Assembly: GCA_003008705.1 (NCBI GenBank)
Contig: PDUO01000009.1
Span: 1,178,001-1,242,000 of the forward strand
DNA length: 64,000 nucleotides
Direction of reading: 5' to 3'
Source: Pezicula radicicola
Taxonomy: Eukaryota; Ascomycota; Leotiomycetes; Helotiales; Dermateaceae
Both the position numbers and the translations under genes were made by a program. Each line of letters opens with the position of its first letter. Position 1 is the first letter of the stretch. Below the pieces are notes generated by a model, which was given only the letters and a program-made list of their open reading frames with translations, was not told the origin of the DNA and searched no databases. Shown piece after piece: positions 12,301 to 23,055 of this stretch.

Positions 12301-12821
12301 AGAGGCATACCACTAACGAGGTCCTTCTCAAAGGAAGAGCCTATACTCTGCAGCGTCTCATCAAGACTTTGCTCTCGAAAGAAGGCTTTGAAGGCTTTGA
12401 GTCGAACGTCAGTATTGCTCATCTAGAGAACCGAGTTGCAGGTGCTATGCAGTTAGGTGCTCGGGAAGAGTTCAGGATATACTTGCTCATGTATGCGAAG
12501 CGTCTTGGTGCTGAGGGGCTGAAGGGCAAAGTAGAGGAGCTTCTAAGGAGCATTCTTGGCGGAATATTGCAAGAGAAGAAAGACGAAACGCAGACAGAAA
12601 GGGGCGAGGGATGGATGAGCGAGGATGATAAACTCTGCGGCTGGGATAGGAGGGAGCTCCTGAAAGGAGTTGTACTAATACTTGGTATGCTCGCCGTCTC
12701 CTTCCATTTTGTCTATAGACTAATATGTGTAGGGAAATTTCGGGATTTGCAAAGGCTCACTGTTCAATATGCGAGGGTGTTGGATATGGTCACAGACGAC
12801 GACCTAGAGATGGGGACTTGA
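9397..12821 (+). CDS. HIR1: Histone H3-H4 chaperone HIR1/HIRA
   Basis: Subunit of the HIR complex, which deposits H3-H4 independently of replication and represses histone genes. Five exons: 9397-9433, 9534-9608, 9669-9887, 9937-12684, 12733-12821, giving 1055 residues. The start encodes MHFIKPSWLTHSG, the family's usual N-terminus, and each early splice joins conserved WD40 sequence (EQKDFEVYSCHVSPDG, DGHVRIWSTDA, TNEPPPVENW). WD40 repeats fill roughly residues 1-380 (GHDNDVQDIGW, SVGLDSKIVVWSG, TASDDRSIKIF). A HIRA B-type segment lies near residue 540 (SILDLSKPYDGLPRGG). The C-terminal Hira domain follows (IIECRGWWLLCLTATGMCHV and on). The last intron is 48 nt, a multiple of three without stops, so an unspliced reading also stays open; splicing gives ILGKFRDLQRLTVQYARVLD, which fits the family better. 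Confidence 0.93.
12685..12732 (+). other. HIR1 last intron, 48 nt, frame-preserving
   Basis: Donor GGTATGC, branch-like GACTAAT and acceptor GTGTAG. Retention would insert 16 residues (GMLAVSF..) into the Hira domain without a stop. Confidence 0.75.
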
Positions 12822-13468
12822 AGTTATCACCTGTCGTGGTTATTCACTGGCATTCTTGGCGTTTAGAGGCTATGCATATTGGCAGTGGAGGGGAAAATCG
12901 GATGGGCGTTCTATGCCGGGCAGACCTGGTGTGCAAATATGAGATGAAGGTGTGCTCCAGCATGTAATATCAATTTTGTGAGTCTATGCCAGTATTTGAA
13001 GGGGGTAGCTGTTGCTGCGCAGTAGTTTTCCCGGAGCGTTCCTGCCCAACATGTACACGCAGCAAATTTATATGAAGCATCTGCTACTTCCAGTTTCCGT
13101 CATGTGGCAGAACAAGTTCCAATCTTGATCACTCTCAGAGACCCTCATTTCGATTAAAGAGGACAATACCAAACGTTGATGAACGCGTCAATCATGCCGG
13201 AGCCTCCATTTAGCTCATCTACGGGTCGTATGGGCTCACATGCTCATGCCCGCTCACTCTCAGAGTCCAGCAAATGGTCATTCCATACAATTCTCAGCGA
13301 CAGCGAATCCACGGCTTTCTGGCAAACTCCTCCAAGAGTAGTCTCCTGGAGGTCCTTCATTTTGGGGTATCTCCCTGCTTCAATACCAGGCTTCGCTGTT
13401 TTCCGCAAGTAGTACGTATACACTCTCAAAATCCGGGGAGGATTTTCACTCTCTGCTGGTATTCGGTG
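12822..13468. other. Intergenic: HIR1 3' region and GT15 gene promoter
   Basis: No supportable gene. Open frames here lack family features. Confidence 0.55.
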
Positions 13469-15051
13469 ATGATAAGGATGTTAATATATGTTTTTTGGAG
13501 TAGTGTCCCAACACGCAATATAGGTCTTCTGCTCTTTATTGCAGCAGTTATCTGTGTTCTTCTAGTCCCATTGCCGAGAAGCCAAAGACCACAAATCTCA
13601 AATATAGAGACGACTGTACCTACTAGTGGTTATCAACCTATTCGTCCCGAACTTCCGGCCTCTGATCAAAGTACACGAGACCCAATTCGATGGCTTGAAG
13701 AGAACTCGAATAATAGATATGCTGTGGCGGATGTTGTTGGCTCTCTTTTTTCTAGAGCGGCTAATGGTAGGAGACCTCGGGCTGCTCTTATTAGCCTTGT
13801 AAGAAACTCGGAGTTGGACGGTATTTCTCAGAGTATGAGACAACTTGAGGCGAGGTGGAATTGGAAGGTAAGGTACCTCGTTTACGCGTGTCATGAGACA
13901 GTGTCTTGCTATGACACCAAAATTACCTCCAAGATGATCTTTACCGTTTGCTAATCGAACTCCTAGTACCAATACCCGTGGATCTTCTTCAATGATGAAC
14001 CGTTCTCCGCTGAGTTTAAGAAAGCTACACAGAGTTTGACCAAGGCCAAGTGCTACTACGAAGTCGTGCCCCTGGAGCATTGGTCTCTTCCTGACTGGAT
14101 CGATGAAGGTCGATTCATGCACGGTCTCGAGTATTTAGGAACTATTGGTGTTGGGAAAGGTTGGATGGTCAGCTATCATCACATGTGCCGCTGGAACAGT
14201 GGATTCTTCTACAAGCATGCTGCTCTAAAGAATTATGACTACTACTGGCGAGTTGAGCCGAATGTAAAGACACTCCGATTTCGGATTTCCACTGGGAGTT
14301 TACACATACTGACATGCTTCAGGTTCACTACTACTGCGATATCGAATATGATGTCTTTCGCTTTCTTCGCGATAACAAGCTGAGGTACGGCTTCAACATG
14401 AACATCTTAGATGATGCTCGATCCTTTCCATCTCTCTGGTCCCGAACCAGAGCTTTCGCTGCAGCACATCCGAAACTCATACACCCGAAAGTAGACTTGA
14501 ACTGGCTCCTCGATCCCTCTACTGGAGAATACAACAATTGTCAATTCTTCTCCAATTTCGAGATTGGCGACTTGAATTTCTGGCGTGGCGAAGGTCCCGA
14601 GAAGTATTTCCAATGGCTTGATAAAGCTGGTGGCTTCTTTTATGAACGTGTTGGTGATGCGCCTGTTCATACATTGAGTGTTTCGATGTTTTTACCCAAG
14701 AGTGAGATTTGGTTTTTTCGGGATATTGGTTGTGAGTTTCATTTTGACTTACAGTTTTTTTTTGGTTTAGTGTGCTAATTGACGTTTGATATCCATGCAG
14801 ATCAACATGATATAAATCATCATTGTCCTCCACACCGAGAGGATAGATGTGCCTGCGAGCCTACATCACTTGATGCCAATTTTTATAAATTAGTTCCTGT
14901 GGAATCACCGCAATTGAAACCGAGAGATACTTGTATTAGACAATTTCTTGGTGGTGAGTGGTTGAAGACTAGAGAGGATTGGACGCAGGATGGTGAGAGG
15001 GCTTTTGGTGGGGATGGGTATGGTGGGTATCAGGTTTTGGGTGATGAGTGA
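13469..15051 (+). CDS. Kre2/Mnt1-type alpha-1,2-mannosyltransferase (GT15)
   Basis: Golgi enzyme family that adds alpha-1,2-mannose from GDP-mannose to O- and N-linked glycans. Four exons: 13469-13867, 13967-14263, 14323-14731, 14801-15051, giving 451 residues. An N-terminal signal anchor (IGLLLFIAAVICVLLVPL) lies at residues 19-36. Catalytic-domain landmarks are RRPRAALISLVRNSEL, the block PWIFFNDEPFSAEF reached across intron 1, the motif NYDYYWRVEPN next to VHYYCDIEYDVFRF across intron 2, and EYNNCQFFSNFEIGDL, the family signature around the proposed catalytic region. Intron 3 (GTGAGT, 69 nt) joins DIG to YQHDINHHCPPH. Introns are 99, 59 and 69 nt. The start is the first Met before the anchor; a second Met lies three codons on. 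Which paralogue of the family it is cannot be said. Confidence 0.9.
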
Positions 15052-16211
15052 TGAGGAATGTGTAGTGTGTATGGTATGGAGTTTTTTTTGAGGCTTGATT
15101 TGTTGATTTGGGGAGGGGAAGAGTGTTCTGGGTTTATTTGGTGCTTGGGGATTTGGAGTTGGGGGTTTGTTTTGCTAGAGCTCAAGTGATGGTTATCATG
15201 AATATGAGGTTTTGTGTGATGAAGTGTGAAGTATGGGTTTTTTAAATAGGAAGTCCTCGCTTAACTTCAATATGTGGTCTCGTCCCCCCAAAAAACAACT
15301 TCTCAAACCCCCAGAAAACACATATACTTGTACACAAAAAAATGACAAAAGAGGGGAGGGCTGTCGGGCCATCACATCCCTGCGTACAGTTCAATGATGG
15401 CCTTTCAGTCCGATAAACTCTCGTGAGAATCGAACTTACATCTTCCTATCATAATCAGATTCTTAGACTCTTAGAGTGTTAGAAACTTTGGATAAGATAG
15501 GGCGTGCTCCATGTACCAGAGAATTTTGTCTGTGATGTTTGTTTGGGGAGAAGTTATTGTTTTGAGTTTTAAGGAGTTGTGGTGTCTTAGGAGGGAGGGA
15601 GGGAGGGAGGGAGGGAAAGTAAACAATATATATTTAGCTAGCTCGCTAAGAAAATTAAAGTTATAGTACTAAATAGGTAGAAATTAAGGGACTCTAAAGA
15701 GAGTTTATAAGTAGGTTAGTTAGGTATATAGAAAGGAGTTACTGACATGTAAAGAGTTATTAATATATAATGAGGAGAGTTATTTAAATCGAGTGAGTTA
15801 TTTAAGGTATTTTATATAATAAGGTAACTAACTGTAAGAAGGTATAATTCTTTTATAACTTTGTGAGCTTATTCCTTTTTGTAACTAAGTTTTTACTATG
15901 ATATATTATTTAGAACATAGATGTTTATATTTTTTATATCAATTTAACAGGGCAATGAGACATCTACCTTCGGGGTCCTTCGGAGTCCACCCCTATCTAT
16001 GGCCCACCAATGAGAAGGTCAGACGAGCATATCCCACGTGATCGGGGAAGAAACCCCTCCGAAGCTTATGCCCCCCGAAGATCTCCCCGCCAACTTTACC
16101 TCTACCATCACTATAAGAGAAGCTTGCTCATCCTCATTTACAAAGTACAGACCACCAGCAATCAATAAAAGTACTTGACAGTGTTCATCGAAACCAAACA
16201 GATCATCCAAA
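15052..16211. other. Intergenic with GGGA microsatellite and AT-rich tract
   Basis: A GGGA microsatellite occupies about 15591-15617. It is followed to about 15950 by AT-rich DNA of repeat-like texture. A CACGTG box lies near 16035 upstream of the next gene. No gene seen. Confidence 0.6.
15591..15617 (+). repeat. (GGGA)n microsatellite
   Basis: About six to seven perfect GGGA units. Confidence 0.9.
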
Positions 16212-16733
16212 ATGTCCGAATCACCAATCCCAATCCGCGTCGCGCAAATCGTGGGAATCACTACCTCTTCAGTAATGGCAGGCACCATAGGCTCGATGTC
16301 GGTCTTCTTCATTCCTCGACTCCTCGAAGCACCTACACCTCTCATGCTCAAACAATGGAAAAATCTCTTCGAACATGGTGCAAAAGTCATGCCACCCCTC
16401 GCTGTCATAGCCGCTTCAGCCTACTTCTACCTTGCCTACTACGCTCGACAACTTAGTTCTGGTTCTGCAAAGTGGAAGCTTTATCTTACTGCTGGGCTCT
16501 TGACGGTTGGGATTGTCCCATACACCATAGCGATCATTCATCCGACCAATAAGAAGTTGACGGCTAAGTATGAGGAGACGAAGACTTTGAGTATTCAGGA
16601 TGAGGTTGTGGAGGCGGGATTGGGTGAGGAGACGGCACATAAGTTGGTTGATAATTGGGGTGTTTTGAATTTGGGGAGGAGTGTTATGTTGATTGGGGCT
16701 GGGGTTTTGGGTGCTTATACGACGGTTTTTTAG
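16212..16733 (+). CDS. DUF1772 small multi-pass membrane protein
   Basis: Intronless, 173 residues, with four hydrophobic segments: about 9-34, 58-78, 88-110 and 150-172. The order and the small loops, with KWKLYLTAGLLTVGIVPYT and a polar loop ending PTNKKLT, match the DUF1772 (anthrone oxygenase-like) family. Some members act in polyketide pathways as anthrone oxygenases, but most are of unknown role and no polyketide genes stand nearby, so no reaction is assigned. The ATG at 16212 follows an AC-rich leader ending CAAAATG, a good fungal start context. Confidence 0.75.
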   Translation: MSESPIPIRVAQIVGITTSSVMAGTIGSMSVFFIPRLLEAPTPLMLKQWKNLFEHGAKVMPPLAVIAASAYFYLAYYARQLSSGSAKWKLYLTAGLLTVGIVPYTIAIIHPTNKKLTAKYEETKTLSIQDEVVEAGLGEETAHKLVDNWGVLNLGRSVMLIGAGVLGAYTTVF

Positions 16734-17007
16734 ATGGAGGTGGTCCCTGAGCAAGTTTTTGGATGAGAGATATGGACGTGGAAGTGTATATTTGATGTCA
16801 ATGGCTAGAAGGATGAGGTGAGGGCTAGGAAATGGATGATTGAGTGAACCCGCATATGAATAATAGGGTAGGATGGAGTTTTCAATATTTGCTCATTGGG
16901 GAACACATGGTATACCCCGCTCGGCATTTCAGGGCAGTATGTATAACAGAATGTATATTTCGTAACCCACAGGATCTGTAGGTCATATCTCGAGGGAGTA
17001 ACTTGTT
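16734..17007. other. Intergenic with CCCGCTCGGCA motif
   Basis: 3' region of the DUF1772 gene. At 16915-16925 it contains the 11-mer CCCGCTCGGCA that recurs near 23 kb. Confidence 0.6.
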
Positions 17008-17152
17008 TATTTTGTATTCTGTGCAGAGCTAAGAGTTCTGTGGAGGTTCTATTTGTAGACCTCTATTACAAAAAGATTGCCGTTACAAAAGAGACAAATG
17101 GTAGCCGCAGGAGTCAGGACTATTCCAGAACATACTTCACAGTTCAACAAGG
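17008..17152 (+). repeat. LTR-like dispersed repeat fragment, copy 1
   Basis: About 140 bp shared with 30283-30437 in the same orientation. Shared blocks include GTATTCTGT, GAGTTCT, GTA(A/G)ACCTCT, TTACAAA(A)GAGA and AGAACATACTT, and both copies end TTCAACA. Upstream sequence is not shared. The CA end is typical of an LTR 3' end, so I infer LTR remnants, possibly of the Copia element that follows. Confidence 0.6.
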
Positions 17153-18329
17153 TCGATAATATTTTTACTCAATCATAATTAGCCCCTTGGAAAGTCAAGG
17201 GCTTTAAGATGCTGCCGTTCTGGAACTTGCGATGTGGTGATTCTTTAGACCCCGATTGCTCGGTATCAATGTTGATGACGATGCTTCAACCGAAGGATAT
17301 TAGTCCACTCAACGTTCCCTCGCCTCATACAGACGCACCACGGTTCTCTATAGCCTCTCCTTGCCATGATACTTTGAGCAATCATATCATGATTCGTAAT
17401 TGAGATTTAAACTTATTTTGGCCATGCTGGTGTACTGTACCTGAAATCTCCTTGATTATCTTCCCAGGTAGAACAGTTGATTCATTAAAGAGCTTTCTCA
17501 GCAGAGTTTATTCTTATTCTATAAGTTAAATATACTCTATTGGACGTAAATAATTCTACTCTATGAGCATATTCTTGAATGGATAATGCGGAATGAATTC
17601 AGCAATCCTTTTATTCCATATAGCAGATAATCACCTTTGTGAATAAGCTTTTTACGGGTTATGTCAAAAGAAATCTAGAAATCGGAATTTGTGTTGACGA
17701 ATGCTTTCAGAACATGGATTGGTCTCTCGCTTGGGGGCGAAAAGGGGGTGAGTTCGGTTCACTTGTTCACTTATCACGTGTGTGGTAGTAATAAACCATC
17801 TGAAGTAATAGATGCAGTAGTAATTATTGCGGGCCTAATAGATCCTATCACTGCTTGTGAGAATAATAAGCGTCAGTATGATGTGCAATAAGCACTACCA
17901 TGATAGACACAGTAATATGATATCATAATCTTGGGAAAAACCTTATTGCTAAAACTCCCCTATTATCCGGGACTCTCGTTCTATGACAAAGTCCGCGTGA
18001 GGCTTCACTACAGTAACAATAGTCAAGTTCCTTTCGATAACTCCTTTACTACGAGGCTACCTTCAATCTCGCCGAAAGCTAAATTGATGAAATCGTCACC
18101 GATGTGGACGTTCGCCTACCAATGTATATCCCGCTAACTTAACGAATAATATAAACTCCCTTCTCTAATACTAAAGCAAGCTGTCTCTATCGTGGTAAAT
18201 GTGGAAGGTATTCTGCTCGCCGAGGTTTTCAGCCTTTCACATGCTTTGCATGCTGATCTTCCGCCGTTTGGAACGGACGTCAGCATTAAGGCCGTAAGAA
18301 ATAGTATTTGGTCTAACCAAAAACTTGCG
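17153..18329. other. Probable decayed internal part of the Copia element
   Basis: No intact frame. It sits between the LTR-like fragment and recognisable reverse transcriptase sequence, so it may be eroded gag/integrase DNA, but I recognise no motif here. Confidence 0.35.
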
Positions 18330-19665
18330 CCACCACTCCACCCCCAACCGACGATCCCTAAGACTTATAAAGGAGGCCATGACCACTACCGACCTGAAGA
18401 CTGAAGTATAACTAACAATAGGAGAGATGCTTTTCAAGAACAACTCATGGTACTCTAGGCTAAAGAAACCTCAGGTAGGAGCCGTCCCCCCATATGGTGC
18501 TAATATTTTAGACTTGAAGTGGGTCTTTACAATCGGTCACGACGGAAGGATCACTCGAGTGATTCAAGGCAAAACTTCTTGCTCCAGGAGCTACCTAAAT
18601 CTACGACGAAGAGACATTGGCCCCAACTGTGAGGTTGGGCGCACACTTCACGTCTTCATGAGCCTAGTCATAGTCGCCGCTGAGGAGTTTGACTGCCACT
18701 ACTTTTCGATGTCAAGAACGCCTTCATCGAACAGCATCACCAAGAGCTTTTTTACATATCCCAACCAGATGGAGGACCAGCCCGAGATGGATACACTGTG
18801 AGGGTGCTTCAGAGACTTTATGTGTCAAAGGAGTCTGTCCGTGGCTGGAACCTCTCTGTAAAGACTACCTCAAGTATGGGCTGAAGCAGTTTCTGTCTAA
18901 TTCCTGTCTTGTTACATTGCCTGATAATAAGATGATGTTATTGGTCTACGCCGCCGCACCAAAGCTCGAGCACCTTTCCTGGTTTCGTTCAAAGCCCTCT
19001 AAGCGATTCCATACCAAATACCTAGGGAGATTTAAGAGGTCCTTGTTATCCGTGTGACTAGCATCGCAAAGAGAAGACAATCTGGCTCGACCAACAGCTG
19101 TACTTGGATACAGTGCTAGATCGTTTCGGCATTAATAAAGTCCAGTACTATGCAAGACCAATTCTTATCCTTCGTTGCGAGGAATTACGCCCTAGACGGC
19201 CAAACGACGAGAGAATAGACAAGGCACTATACCGACAATCTATTAGTTCTCTCATGTATGTTATAGCGCATACTCGTCCCGTCATGGCTTTTGCGCTTAT
19301 CACTAGACTACCGTAACTATGTCATCAACTGCCATGACAAGCCAATGGATTGCGCCAGGACTAAAAGATATGGAATATTCACAGTACATTGACAAGAGCC
19401 CAATGTCAGTGAATATACGTGGTAACAACCAGGGAGCTCTTACACTTGTTAAGAACCCACACCTGCATGAACGATCAAGGCACATCGACGGATGTTACCA
19501 CCATATATGAGATATCTAAGAACGAAGCCGAATCGAAGTCTTATATGTCTCCGCAGACGAAATGATAACAGATGGACTGATGAAGCCACTAAGTAATGTT
19601 CTATTCAAGAGATTTAGAGAACTTATAAGACTCAAATTCAGTAGAAGAAAGACTGTACCTAATTA
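18330..19665 (+). mobile_element. Degenerate Ty1/Copia retrotransposon (reverse transcriptase and RNase H remnants)
   Basis: Broken pol sequence read across several plus-strand frames. Order along DNA: PKTYKEAM and a degraded NNSW..GANILDLKWVFTIGHDGRI (start of Copia reverse transcriptase, 18350-18560), DVKNAFIEQHHQELF near 18709, SISSLMYVIAHTRPVMAFAL near 19240, and the RNase H tail GNNQGALTLVKNPHLHERSRHID near 19420, followed by a stop, then VSADEMITDGLMKPLSNVLF near 19550. The order and spacing are those of Copia pol, with frameshifts, nonsense codons and a missing catalytic YxDD region in readable form. It is non-functional. Flanking LTRs could not be paired. Confidence 0.85.
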
Positions 19666-19996
19666 ATTTTCAAATCAATTATGGTAATAGAACATCAGCT
19701 TTTAATTATAATCGACATAGGGTGGTAAATAGTAAGTTGCATTTCGATGCCTACTAACTACCCGAGTGTAGGCTCCTTAAATACATAGTACTAGAAGCTA
19801 AAATGAGTGTAAGTACCACCCTGAAAGCTAACGTAGAAGTGTAGACCAATTGCCTACTAGTAAGACTAAACGATTGACGAGAATGAGACCTAAAATGAGA
19901 CTCCGCAGTGACTTAATTAGGCAGCGTAGCCTGTACCAAATAATAATTAACAATTATACCCAACAGAGTGTTGTATAATACCATCGTACTCTAACA
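19666..19996. other. Intergenic, downstream of Copia remnant
   Basis: May contain the polypurine tract and a 3' LTR remnant, but no match to the LTR-like fragments at 17.0 or 30.3 kb is visible. Confidence 0.4.
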
Positions 19997-21304
19997 CTAT
20001 TTTCGCTCAAACTTCTGAGAAGACTCTACAGTTTTCCTAATTCCAGAACCCCAACCAGCAGAACCCTCTGCATCCTCTGGCGTAAAGGTAGCATTCCACG
20101 ACGAGCTTGAGGACTTATCGCCACCTTTTTCTAAGTCCTGGTCACTCTCGACAACTGTTGTAACACAAGCACTCTTGGTAATGTCTTCTCGCAAAGCGAT
20201 CTCAGAATTGAAAGCACCCTTGTTCTTGCTACGAATGTATCCCGCGTTTGCGTTCTTACTTGGCCACTTCGACCTGGCACTCGAATAAGGACCCTTTGAT
20301 TCCGCACTCTCAGTGCGCATAAAGAAGTTTCGGAAAAGTGGACGCAGTGTTGCAACGCAGGATGCTGTGATACCGATGCCCGTCTCGCTCGTGCTCCAGA
20401 TAGCCACATCAGTAACGGCGTACAAAAAGTCGCTTTCGTTACTAAGATTTTGAATAAATGGGATTCGTATAATCGTTGCAGTAGAACCACTAATAAGGTT
20501 AGCTTATAACAAAAGGCAGGGAGAAATCTACATGACTTACATAGCACCAACTGCCAGAATCACAGCGACAATAGACTTGGTTCTAGAGTTCATCTGCAAA
20601 TTCCACACCAAGAAGATAGGAAGGATTCCAAGTGTCCAGTCTGCCCAGCAAGAGATACCTGAGTATATGTATAGTGCGATGACTGTGATCGAAGGATCGA
20701 TGCAATGTCCCGTTCCGCCGGTGTATCGTGTCCAGAAGTAGTCTGAGGGAATACACTGAAAGACGAATAGGAAAAAGAAGAAGGTGCAGTAGACCTCTGT
20801 AACAATGATGACCGTATAAATAATGATGCGATGAGTTTTTGCGACGGCAATTCTCAGTAAGAAAATACCAATGCTCATTTTGAGGCACATATTCGCGACC
20901 ACATAGACAGGTTCGCATACCCACCACCACTATATCACCATTAGCTGAGGTTTTCACCATATAGGCACATAGCGTAATATACTTTTATACCAACAACTAG
21001 ATCTGCTGGTTGTAAATTGACAGCATGTACTCCAGATCCATGATATGCACTAGCTACACCAAAGGCGACGAAAAAGACGAAACCAATCTGTATAAAGGTC
21101 AGCTCATAATTTTTTGCATCAGTAGAACTCGAAAGTACTGACATACGCCCCGACCGAAAAGTAATCATCCCAGCCAAAACTTTTCACCACGCAAATCCGA
21201 CAATAACATCGTGCCATGATCGCGATAGTTGTCAATGTTATGAAGAGGCCATGCACCCCAATGACTTGGGGTGCGCGATCCATGTGTTGGGGTTCATAAG
21301 CCAT
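19997..21304 (-). CDS. SAT4-like rhodopsin-domain 7TM membrane protein
   Basis: Fungal integral membrane protein of the large rhodopsin-domain (SAT4/PTH11-related) group; no ligand is known. Four exons: 21304-21143, 21087-20983, 20929-20541, 20489-19997, giving 382 residues. Family landmarks are VKSFGWDDYFSVGAY at the end of exon 1, WWWVCEPVYVVANMCLKMSI at the start of exon 3 with FLLRIAVAKTHRIIIY next, then CIDPSITVIALYIYSG, ADWTLGILPIFLVWNLQMN, and GSTATIIRIPFI..DFLYAVTDVAIWSTSETGIGI across intron 3. The cytosolic tail of about 120 residues is Ser/Lys-rich. Introns are 55, 53 and 51 nt. Intron 1 needs the uncommon donor GTCAGT (from 21142) to keep frame; introns 2 (GTATAT) and 3 (GTAAGT) are ordinary. 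Confidence 0.85.
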
Positions 21305-22724
21305 CGTGAGGATGTTGTCTAAAGTTCAAGACTGAAAGTTGTCCGAAGAATCTCAGGATGCTGGAATCTGAAATCTCGAAGAAGAATTATGAGAAGAGGA
21401 GGAAATCGAGCCTTTTCATACCATCTCACCCCAAACAAACATGATTGATAAAACCTGAAAGGTTCTACGGGAATATCTAGGTACTATACAGAAGGTTGAC
21501 TGGTTGAGGCGCGATATGCGTAGGATACTTTCTCTGTACTCCATACGCATCTACGGAGTACGTACATTGTAGACATTCGAATGCAGATCGCTCGACAAGA
21601 AGAGATACAGATCTACGTAGCGCAGGATACAAAATGAGCAACTCTTGAATCAAGGTAATGCATCTACCGTTAACGGCGTCGATGCTGGGTGGCGCCGAGG
21701 TTTGTACCCTCAATTTTCGCAGGGAAGAATAATTGGGAAACACTGTATGGGCCCATCACCACATGGCAGTTCTGGTAGCCGAACTTTCTGCGCGGCGCTA
21801 TGATACTTCTTATAAGTGGCATAAGTTAACAATCTTAACCGTTTGAATAATGTCTAGAACTCGGGGTTACGCTTAAGCGTTAAAGTTAGGAAAGATAGGT
21901 TTCATATAAAGTGTATTTTCTTTGGTTGTGTGTCAGGCTGACTAGCTATCTAGTTCGTATTGCTATTGTCCCAAACGTCCAAGTTGTATGATAGTATCGA
22001 ACGCAAAGATCCCATGGATACGGCGCTTTCGAATACTATCCACTAGGTCTGGTGGCTGGAATCTTCCTGACCAGTCTAGATGAAGTATCCTCCGGGGATC
22101 AAGTTCCTTCTTCCCGCGGACCTGGTCCACTCTTCAAACGGTTTTCCTAAGTTCCTAGGTTTTCCCCAACCCATGGACAGCCCCCGTCACCGTGAGTCTC
22201 TTAGACTGTCCTATGCTGCGGCAACGTCCGTGCCGGAATCGACATCCGCCATCAGCGATCGCGGATACAGTAAGTAGGATACACTCTTCCGGTCCCGTTG
22301 GAACATTCGTCGCTCCCACCTGCCCTGCTACTGTTAGACGGTAAATACCGCACACTTATCTCAACAAATCTGGGCTACAAATCGCTTACGAAGTTATAGC
22401 GATGGGCTCATGCGAGAGAGCTGGTTGGATGAGATCCTCAGATCTTCGTAGATCTGTCTAGATCTGTCAAATTGTCTTACCAGGTAAATGACAATATGGA
22501 CAGAGAATATGGGTCGATGGATACGGTTCCTTTGCAACCAGGTCTCTTGCATGAACTGTCAAACTAAGCGAAAATCAGGGACTTCGCTCAGGCCCCCAGG
22601 CTGTTGAGATAACAACTTTAAGAGTAGCGGTAAGCATAAGAGTATGAGAAGATAAAAAACTATAAGATCTACTCGTATGTTGCAAGGTTGGAAGAGGAAA
22701 GGCTGAAGAAATATCTCCTGTTTA

Positions 22725-22898
22725 CTATGCCTTCTGCATCAGTTCCATGAACATCTCATTTAGCTTAGGAATAGACTTTAGAGTTTCTAGATCTCTAGGC
22801 GATAAGGTATACTTCGTAGGCACTTTCCTACCTATGTACCTTACAGCCTTAGGCCTTAGGTTTATGCCTCCTATCATACTTCGTAGATAGCCTCTTAA
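22725..22898 (-). pseudogene. Unidentified coding-like fragment
   Basis: A 57-codon open stretch ending in TAG reads YLRSMIGGINLRPKAVRYIG, then KVPTKYTLSPRDLETLKSIP and KLNEMFMELMQKA. It looks protein-like (alternating basic and helical character) but has a stop just upstream and no recognisable domain. It may be the C-terminal remnant of a transposon or gene, or chance. Confidence 0.25.
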
Positions 22899-22975
22899 TC
22901 ATAATTCTAGTCGGAATTTAGCTTCCAAGTTCCGGCAGCAAATGCCAGAGCTCTGACAGCTGTCACAAACCGGCA

Positions 22976-23055
22976 ATCACCCGCTCGGCAAAAGATAGCA
23001 CCGTATATCACCCGCTCGGCAGTGTATAAGATCACCGCTAATTACCCGCTCGGTA
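22976..23055 (+). repeat. Three spaced direct repeats of ATCACCCGCTCGGCA
   Basis: Copies at 22976-22990, 23007-23021 and 23041-23055 (the last ATTACCCGCTCGGTA), spaced 31 and 34 bp. A fourth partial (ATCACCGCT) lies at 23031. The core 11-mer also occurs at 16915-16925. Confidence 0.8.

Noticed and set aside
13176..13412. Open frame upstream of the mannosyltransferase
   Set aside because: Lies before the signal-anchor Met, lacks family sequence and is in a frame unrelated to the gene.
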